Below are positions 57,081 through 64,000 of a stretch of 64,000 bases of DNA, one piece after another (the stretch's first letter is position 1; the number at the start of each line of letters is the position of its first letter). The notes beneath the pieces are model-generated. The model did not search any database. It saw nothing but the letters and a program-made list of their open reading frames with translations, and was not told the DNA's origin. A program made the translations under genes and the position numbers. The stretch is from Chondrosia reniformis. Lineage: Eukaryota > Porifera > Demospongiae > Chondrillida > Chondrillidae. The stretch is from positions 1,056,501-1,120,500 of the forward strand of contig OX359202.1 in NCBI GenBank assembly GCA_947172415.1, given 5' to 3'.

Positions 57081-57151
57081 ATTGAAGTTCAGGTCTGCTA
57101 TAGTATATACGTAGTAGATGGAAAGGAGGTCAGTCTGGCGAGTTTTTAGTC

Positions 57152-58215
57152 AACAGATCATTGACTAAACTTTTATTAATGAACACAAGATTAACATGTG
57201 AAGGTGAGGTGATGTTTCCTTTTTCCTTTTTTTCCTTTGCAAACACAGGATCAATCTTGACCAGTTCATTTATATAGCTTTAATGTGACATACGTCTATC
57301 ACTGTTTAGGAGCTATAGCTTTAGCTGAAATTTTAGCAGAAAATAGGCAAATAAAGTATTTGGACATCCGAGACAATGACATAAGGATAGCTGGTCTGAT
57401 GGCTCTCAGTTTGGCACACAAGATCAATCACAGGTTACTGCAGCAAGAACGTCATATGTATGTAATAGTTGAGAGGATTGACATTGCCGTGGTAGTCACA
57501 GCAAATCTCCATTGCATCAACTGTATCATTATGTTTTCCTACTTGTTTTGTTTGAAACTTCAACCGTTGTGGTTTTACTATCATTTTATGGCCCATATAT
57601 GATATACACTTGCTTCCTATACTGTGTACATATAGTGTATTTGTATGTATGTGGTTGTAGCGTGATCGTCCAATGAGTAGCAATCTTCTATCTGAGATTG
57701 AAAGTTACACGCTACAGAATGTTCAGGAAAGGGAGCAAGTGAGATCTCCTGTTGACAAATCTGCTACTGAAGAGCCTCTTACACCAGAGGCCAAACAGCC
57801 GGAGATTGAAGGGCGTAAGAAGCTGTCTAGTGATGGTGGAGGAGAGGATACCGACAGTAGACCACCGCCCGAAGATCCCTTTGAAGCAGTGGTGCCTGTA
57901 CTCAGCGAGACAGATAAGCCAGACGAGAAGAAGCTGGATAAGCTAGTAGAGTTTGAGCACCATCTGGAGGATCCCTCTGATGCTGTCAGTGGAGAAGAAA
58001 CTAGTCAGAAACATGCTTTCTTACCTTCTGCAAATCCTACTGGAAAGAAGAGCTCTGATTTCAGTCAACCTAGCATACAGTCATCATTGTTGGAGGACAT
58101 GGGTCCTAGTGTGGAAGGTTTGCCAGACCTTCTAGAACCATCTCCCTTTTCAAGTACCTCCAACGTGGGTACTTTAGATTATTCAGAGACTAGACAGCCA
58201 ATGTTAGTCAACTGA
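57152..58215 (+). pseudogene. PPP1R37: Copied PPP1R37 3' end, fragment 6
   Basis: Exon 8 end (57152-57205), exon 9 (57310-57443) truncated after HRLLQ and joined to intron sequence, and exon 10 (57661-58212), open but ending in the foreign PMLVN stop shared with fragment 4. The second exon 10 codon context and charge pattern match PPP1R37 closely (VDKSATEEPLTPEAKQPEIEG). Confidence 0.85.
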
Positions 58216-59626
58216 ACAAGGTCTGGCTGAGCGACGAAATATTATAAACTGGTACAATTTAATAATCCTATATAATACCAAATGTAATACGGAATATCAC
58301 TCAAAGATGTTACATCTATAATCCGTTATACATCGCAACCTTTGCACAGTGTTCAGTTAATTTCTCTTATTTGATTGAGAAAAGTAAATATTATTCCCTT
58401 GAGCTGTGGATGAGTGGAGTGTGTCTGAATGGTCACACTAGGGAGAGGGTACGAGGAAGTGTCAGGTGAGCTGGGACTAGTAGTACTGTTATTGAGTTGC
58501 ACAGAAGAACAAGATAAAGAAAAGATAAAGACTCTCAGGATCACTGATGAAGGGTGGAATTCCCAGAAACGGCTGTCTGACCCAGTGGAGAAGAAGATGA
58601 AAGAAGGGAAAAGAAGGAAGAAAAGACTCCTGTATCTTCATCCAAAGCTCTCTTCAGGTTTAGTTCCCCTATAGGCTCTTTACAGAATAGACATAGCATG
58701 TAGGAAAATGGTATCTTAGATTTTTCATGTAAAGGGACACTCATCAGCTGAGACACCACTTGTATATTCTTGGGAAATAATATTAAAGTTATAATTGACT
58801 GAGGTCACGTATAAATTACTAAATAGAATTACATTCAATATTTCCCATCACTTTCTGGAGTGTGTTTAGCTGTACATGTATTTTTGAGAGTGCTGAAATA
58901 ACAGACTAGAAACTCCAACTGCTCTTTCTAGTTACTAGTAGAGCTCTCTCCTTCAGGTGGCTCTCTATGACCATGTTGGGTGCAGCCTACATGCTGAGGT
59001 TCCTTGACTGGTGGATGGCAGGTAGGATTGTCTTAGGTGGTTGCTAGGCAACAATCTAAAACTACTGATTCTTGTGTTTACAGGTGCAGAGTCTCTCTCC
59101 TGTAAATGTGTGTCCTATGTGCAACAGTTGCCATAGCAACCCCACCACCCTCACTACCTCAGGATTTGTCTATTGCTATACTCATGTATCATTCCTCATG
59201 TTCGACAGCACCAATCTTGTCCTCTAACACGACTGCCTACACTGGAATGGCAAACACTTCCAACACATAGCTACTGTATAAATATCTCTATTGAAATGTG
59301 ACATTAAATATTTCTATGAAACATTTTATTTAATTCATTGTCAATCCTTTTATTAATTTGTCTATTTCCAAGTGAACAAAGTGTTTATAAACATTTAGCA
59401 TATTTGTACTGGTTCTTTTGAGTGGTAGGTTACCAAATAAGGAAATGGGGAGGAGCTTGCATCAACTATATCTTTCTATAATACACTTCTTGCCATACTC
59501 CACTAATCATAGTCATTATTAGTGACATTAATACTTGAATATAATTTGTAAACGAATGTATGAATTGGACTTTATTTAAATTAAAACTGAATAATTCATT
59601 GTATAAATTTGAATAAATGTTCACAG
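58216..59626. other. Spacer of the duplicated block, copy 2
   Basis: Matches the flanks of 46234-48388. It includes the reverse-oriented dispersed repeat at 58497-58727; the equivalent site in copy 1 (near 47499) is empty. The remainder is the TRIM 3' flank. No exon seen. Confidence 0.65.
58497..58727 (-). repeat. Dispersed repeat, family member 2
   Basis: Reverse complement of 3605-3840. It sits exactly between TTATTGAG and TCATGTAAAGGG, which are separated by only about two bases in copy 1 of the block, so its ends are defined by an empty site. Confidence 0.75.
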
Positions 59627-61845
59627 TTAACAAACTTGTTCTCTAAAAGTTCTCAAAGTACTATATACTACTTGACTGTTTTTACCATCTGCTATGTAAA
59701 TGAGTCCATCACTATCAACGGCTACATCATGAGGACCATTCAATCGAATATCAGTCACTTCATGGACACACTGTCCATCTTGTGTGAAGATGCTGAGCTT
59801 ATTAGCATAATATGAAGCGATCACTATATGTCCATCACTTGTGACTGCTATACCTTCTGGACCCTTTACAATGCCATTACCAAACTGCCTAATAAACTGA
59901 CCATTCTGTTGAAACACTTGAATGCGATGATTTCCTGCATCTGTGACATACACCAAATCATCAGGAATTATGAGAATGTAATGAGGGTAATAAAACTCTC
60001 CTTCAGCTTCGCCCAAGTGACCAAACCTGTACAGAAATGTACCTTCTTCTGTAAACACAGAAACACAATGACCTACCCACTCTGCCACAAATATATGTCC
60101 CTCCCTGTTAACTGCCACACCACATGGATTGCTAAGTTGACCTTGATCTTTACCTTTTCTTCCAAACTGCCTTACAAATTCACCAGCTGCTATGTAGATA
60201 CTGATGTAATCATTATCAATGTCACTAACTATCACATTCCCTGTTCTACTTAGTCTTATTTCAAATAATCTACCACCATTCTTGACTTTGAAGCTTCTTG
60301 TAACTTGACCTTGTCTGTTTAGGATAGTCACTTGTCCATTGTCATCTGAACAGTACAGCAGACCATCCGGACCTACTGCAACACCCAAATACTGAGAACC
60401 TGATGGATGCTTGAACTCCTGCTTGACTGCAGTAATCACGCTAGCACCAACTACCTTCACCTCTACTGGACTGCCTGCCACATCATGTCCTCCAACAGTC
60501 ATACTCAGATGGCACTTCTCTGATGGAACATTCGCAAACTGCACCTCATATGTGCCATCTCTCATGTCTCCTACTTTACCAAACACAGGAACACCTGCTG
60601 TCACAGGACGAAGGACAGCCAACACTTTTTCTCCTCCTCTGCACTCATTGCCTCTCTCATCTCTTGTCATCACCTTCAACTGCAAAGGAGGTTTCTTAGG
60701 AATTTCTGTTCCGCAGGTAATGACGTTATCCTTCACTTCCACTCCTTCCATAGTGCAGTTTGGTGGATGGGGACTGTGATGGATGCTACCAAGTGATGAG
60801 ATGTACTTTTCCACTTCTTCTCGATCACAGCTCTTCAGATCAACAGAAGGTTGGATGGAGGCTCTTGGCATTGAGATACTGCTGCTGAGAGATGACATGC
60901 GACTGACAATCTTCTTTGTCACTGATAACTGCTCTTCTGTTGTTCCATTCAAACCCATCTCTTCTGACAGGCAATGGAATGCATCAAGTTTCTTCAGACT
61001 GACCTTCAATTCTCTCTCACGTCCCTCAAGTTCTCTCCTTCCCTTGTCTTCTGCTTCCCTCACTTCAGCAGCAAGACCATCACAGCGGGCTGTCACCAGG
61101 GCAAACAGATGCTCCTTCATTCCAGCAATCTCTCCTAATGCATTCTCAGACTGCTGTTGGAGACTAGCTTTGTTGTCCTGCACTTCTTGGAGAGCAGATC
61201 TGATTGCCTTCCTTTGAGTCCTCACGGATGAAAGGCACTGCATCAGAGTGGTCTTGTTCGACTTTCCCAGCTCATCGTCAATGTACGACACTTTGTGGGA
61301 ACGATGTGGTTCGATAGAAGAGCAAATGTGACAAATCATTTCTTCGCAAGTGTGACAGTGAAGTGTTCGCAATTCTTATTGTGTTTGGAGCATTTGAACA
61401 AATCCTCTTTCTTACCGCCTTGCTCAAACACTCTTTGCAACGGTTTCATTTCGTGTTTCTTGAAGAATTTACGCGTTTTATGAAGATCGACGCATTCCTG
61501 GCAAATGAACGCATCGCAAGTCGAGCAGAAACTTACGGCCGATCTCTCTTCTTCGTGTTCCTCGTGACAGATGACGCCTTCCTTTCGGTACTGGTTGCTC
61601 AAAGCCTTCCTCAGAGCGAACGGATGGTCAGAAAGATCCTTGAGAGACAAGGAGAACACTTCCTCGCAAATCTTGCAGGAGACGCTGCGATGGAGAATCT
61701 TCTCTAGACATTTAGTCTTCTCGCACAAAGCTAACGAGTGGAGACACGGTAGACATTTCAACTCTTTTACTTTCTCTCCACAACCGACACAAGAGAGACT
61801 AAGCTCGCTGGACTGAAGGGGTGGGACCGCTGGAAGCTCCGCCAT
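59627..61845 (-). pseudogene. TRIM-NHL copy 2, frameshifted between B-box motifs
   Basis: Same domain order as the gene at 48389-50605 and about 98-99% identical in protein. A 2-nt insertion near 61363 (plus strand GAAGTGTTCGC for GAAGTTCGC) shifts frame inside B-box 2, after CSKHNKNCE. The first part would end about 13 residues later as a RING plus B-box 1 fragment of about 170 aa. The rest (HCHTCEEMICHIC onwards, coiled coil, filamin, NHL) is fully open. Few other differences (e.g. CREK to CLEK, FGEVED to FGKVGD) suggest a very recent lesion, or an assembly/sequencing error. Confidence 0.8.
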
Positions 61846-61907
61846 TTGCAAAAGTCGGTCAATGTTTATTCTAAGTTAAATAAAAACATTCAAAAATGAA
61901 GTTAAAA

Positions 61908-62022
61908 GTAGGGATGGCACTATAACAGTGATTGGCACATCTAGAAAAAGTAACGAAACAAGAAAGTGATCATATGGTAAGGCTAACATTGCAGAAGTGG
62001 CATACTGAAACTTAACTATACA
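61908..62022 (+). repeat. Dispersed repeat related to 29325-29435
   Basis: Shares ordered blocks with 29325-29435. Its right part is also the left arm of the 75-bp palindrome. Confidence 0.55.
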
Positions 62023-62146
62023 CATCACTTCTATGTTTGGGCGCATCATGGATATACTAGAAGTAGGGATCGATGCGCCCAAACATAGAAGTGATGTGTA
62101 TAGTTAAGTTTCAGTATGCCACTTCTGCAATGTTAGCCTTACCATA
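61973..62146. repeat. Perfect 75-bp inverted repeat with 24-bp spacer
   Basis: The arm 61973-62047 (TATGGTAAGGCTAAC ... GGGCGCATC) is the exact reverse complement of 62072-62146. The 24-bp spacer holds TAGAAGTAGGGATC, echoing the TAGGGAT at the start of the repeat. An RNA of either strand would fold into a long perfect hairpin. It lies just right of the duplicated TRIM block. Confidence 0.95.
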
Positions 62147-63185
62147 CACTGTAAAAATCATTGGAGGAGCTAACCACCAAATTACCTTGACCAGTAGAGC
62201 CACCTTTAAATGGTGTTAATTCCCACTACAATTTTTTGGTGTTGTAGGCCACCCATTTTACCAGTGCATTCCACATTCCACAATTTTCATTTTCATTTTC
62301 ATTTTGAATATTTACAATCATAAATTTCAAAAAGATGAACCATGCATGCATTAAAAAGTCATGTATGTTTTTACATTTTCTTCTTATACACTTCCTCAAT
62401 TCTAGGGTAATAAATTCTACAAAGGAGAAGAATTATACACATTGATCAATGGAGACAATGCATGCATGGTATAAATGGGAAGTACATGCAGAATCAAATA
62501 TGGAAACTAAAATGTACATATACACTTGAAATTGGACTTTTTATATACACCATTAGTAAATCAAAGTATATAACAGGCATTGTGTGGTATACAAATCACT
62601 CGCATGCTCTGTCAGTATACATGCATGGAGGAGCTGTCAACAGACCTACAAGAGGAATGTATAAACAATGAATATCATTTAAAGAGTTGGTGGTTGGAGG
62701 ATAAAGAACTCTGTCTAGCAGTAAATCCCATGCATAGAATCCTTCAAACAAAACTGCAGGAATTACATTTAACTGCAAGCACAAGTCACATCATGACATG
62801 ATGATATAATTCCTTTCCCAACTGGATCATCTGACAGTCATATTTATAGCTTATAGCAATAGCATACATGGAAGAAGGACCCTTCATAAACATTTTCTCA
62901 ATGAATTCCTAAAAAGTATATCCACATCAGGAAACTATTGCATGCATATATATGTACATACCTGCCTTCTGTTTCTAGCTGCATGGGACAATACCACAAG
63001 GTGCAGGACCATGCACCCTTGCATGTTGCTTCTCCCCTGGCCATATACCATGCCAGGGCATATACTTCAGGTATGCAATTTATATATAATGAGATTCATT
63101 GAAAGCTTTAAAACCATATTCATAGCATTAACTAATGAATAGCGCAGGCCCTCTTTAACAATGGAACCTCACACTATATAATTAT
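62147..63185. other. Intergenic region before SAM-domain gene
   Basis: AT-rich, with (CATTTT)n-like sequence at 62285-62305 and several CATGCATG steps. Short frames near 62580-62800 show no family resemblance and no splice support. Confidence 0.5.
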
Positions 63186-63233
63186 ATGCATGGGTCAAGT
63201 AGTAAATCAAGTTCCATTGTGTGGTTGATCAGC

Positions 63234-64000
63234 ATGGAATTTAAAGCCATGAAAAGTGGTGAAATTAAGGAATGGTTGACAGACAAAGGAATTTCCTTGG
63301 ATGTAGTAAACAGCCTATTCTGTAAGCCCATTTATGCATATAAATGTGTAGTGCAAGGTATATACGTACCTAATGCCTTTACAGTGGAGGACATAACTGG
63401 TGCAGATCTTCTGGAATTAACCTCTGAGAAAAACCTGTGTGACCTTTGCACTGTCTGCCCAAGGCTAAAGGATAGGATAAAACTGCGAACAGCAGTGCTA
63501 CAGATGAATGAAGTAAAAAAGCTATAAATTTATTTCTAATTCATTAAACTACCATTTTTAAATGCTATATATGCATGCATGGTTTCATACTCACGATTAA
63601 CTTTTATATACACATTATTAGGAAGAAGTCAATAAAAAGGTCACTGTTGACATCCAGTGCAGTTCATCATTAAAGAGTTCACTGACAGGAGCAATGCCAG
63701 TGCAATGCTTAACTGAAACCATCCATGTGTGTATATAGACAAATTAATTATACATATACATAGATGGATGCTCACTTCCACATAGGAAAACAGTGAAATG
63801 GAAATTGCTGACTTCAAAGGTGAATCAGGTTCTAAAAAAGTAGAAAATTCACCTAATAACGATGTTAAAAAAGTCAGTTGAAATTATGATATATGAATTA
63901 AGCTTACATACATGAAAATTACATATATATAATACACAGGAAATTATAGAATTGGATCAAGATGAACCTATTCCTAATCCCTTTAAATGCCAACTACCTT
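63234..64000 (+). CDS. SAM-domain protein, 5' exons only
   Basis: The first visible exon (63234-63321) encodes EFKAMKSGEIKEWLTDKGIS, and after a 63-nt intron the second (63385-63512) continues LEDITGADLLELTSEKNL then RLKDRIKLRTAVLQMNE. Together they give a SAM domain: W near the start, the F.E..I.G..LL.LT core and the G/R.K...AI..L end helix. SAM domains mediate protein-protein assembly. The intron length is a multiple of three and open, so retention would also read through. Further low-complexity exons appear at about 63622-63725, 63786-63873 and from 63941 to the edge. The start could be ATG 63186, 63234 or 63249, and upstream exons are not excluded. The gene continues right of the window and the full family is unknown. 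Confidence 0.6.

Larger units (their letters stand above)
57144..61870 (+). repeat. Segmental duplication, copy 2 (copy 1 about 45.2-50.64 kb)
   Basis: This block repeats, in the same order and orientation, the PPP1R37 fragment, spacer and TRIM-NHL gene of 45.2-50.64 kb. Identity is very high over the TRIM part. Differences include about 1 kb missing in the spacer, a 230-bp dispersed repeat gained at 58497-58727, and the TRIM frameshift. The right breakpoint lies about 20 bp upstream of the TRIM start, where copy 1 meets the inverted-repeat element. Confidence 0.85.

Noticed and set aside
62580..62801. Possible short exon (LQEECINNEYHLKSWW...) upstream of the SAM gene
   Set aside because: No family resemblance and no clear acceptor/donor that links it in frame to the SAM exons.

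Overview
The window is eukaryotic and almost certainly from an animal. Genes have short spliceosomal introns with GT/AG ends and AT-rich non-coding sequence. Metazoan families are present: HAUS5, sororin, COX7A2L/SCAFI, PPP1R37, SAYSD1, TRIM-NHL, and a Roc-COR protein with a death domain. The compact layout, mixed with expanded kinase, Kelch and Roco genes, suggests a demosponge of the Amphimedon type. That organism call is inference, not a database match.

Region 1 (1-18958) is ordinary single-copy genes: the 3' part of HAUS5 (+), a small ATF/Fos-like bZIP factor (+), an OVCA2-like serine hydrolase (-) head-to-head with a sororin-like cohesion factor (+), COX7A2L (-), and complete 12-exon PPP1R37 (+, 713 codons in a continuous frame). 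The gap between the OVCA2 and sororin start codons is about 19 bp and holds an E2F-like site; a perfect CRE lies just inside the OVCA2 5' end.

Region 2 (19214-58215) is a tandem array. The basic unit is a three-exon kinase-Kelch gene (about 620 aa: cytosolic TKL-like kinase, 26-aa linker exon, six-bladed Kelch propeller), then a SAYSD1 copy, then a copied 3' end of PPP1R37 that leads into the next kinase. Copies start at 19214, 23857 and 30561 (intact), 37259 (re-fused), 42689 and 54014 (broken). The kinase exon is nearly identical between copies. The Kelch part differs mainly at a few equivalent sites per blade, those that form the ligand-binding face in Keap1-type propellers. In the fourth copy the Kelch exon is replaced by a Roc GTPase-COR-death-domain module, giving a DAPK-like kinase-Roc-COR-death protein of about 1154 aa whose DFG-equivalent reads DLN. 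The SAYSD1 copies and PPP1R37 tails in the array carry frameshifts, stops or lost starts and look like hitchhiking pseudogenes.

Region 3 overlaps the right of the array. A block with a PPP1R37 tail, a spacer and a TRIM-NHL gene (-) occurs twice (about 45.2-50.64 kb and 57.1-61.87 kb). The first TRIM-NHL is intact; the second has a 2-nt insertion between its B-boxes. The array also holds two copies of a terminal-inverted-repeat element with internal tandem repeats, LINE fragments, long ATT microsatellites, a probable Ulp1-bearing DNA-transposon remnant, and a CDC20-like WD40 fragment.

Region 4 (61870-64000) has a perfect 75-bp inverted repeat and the 5' exons of a SAM-domain gene that runs off the right edge.
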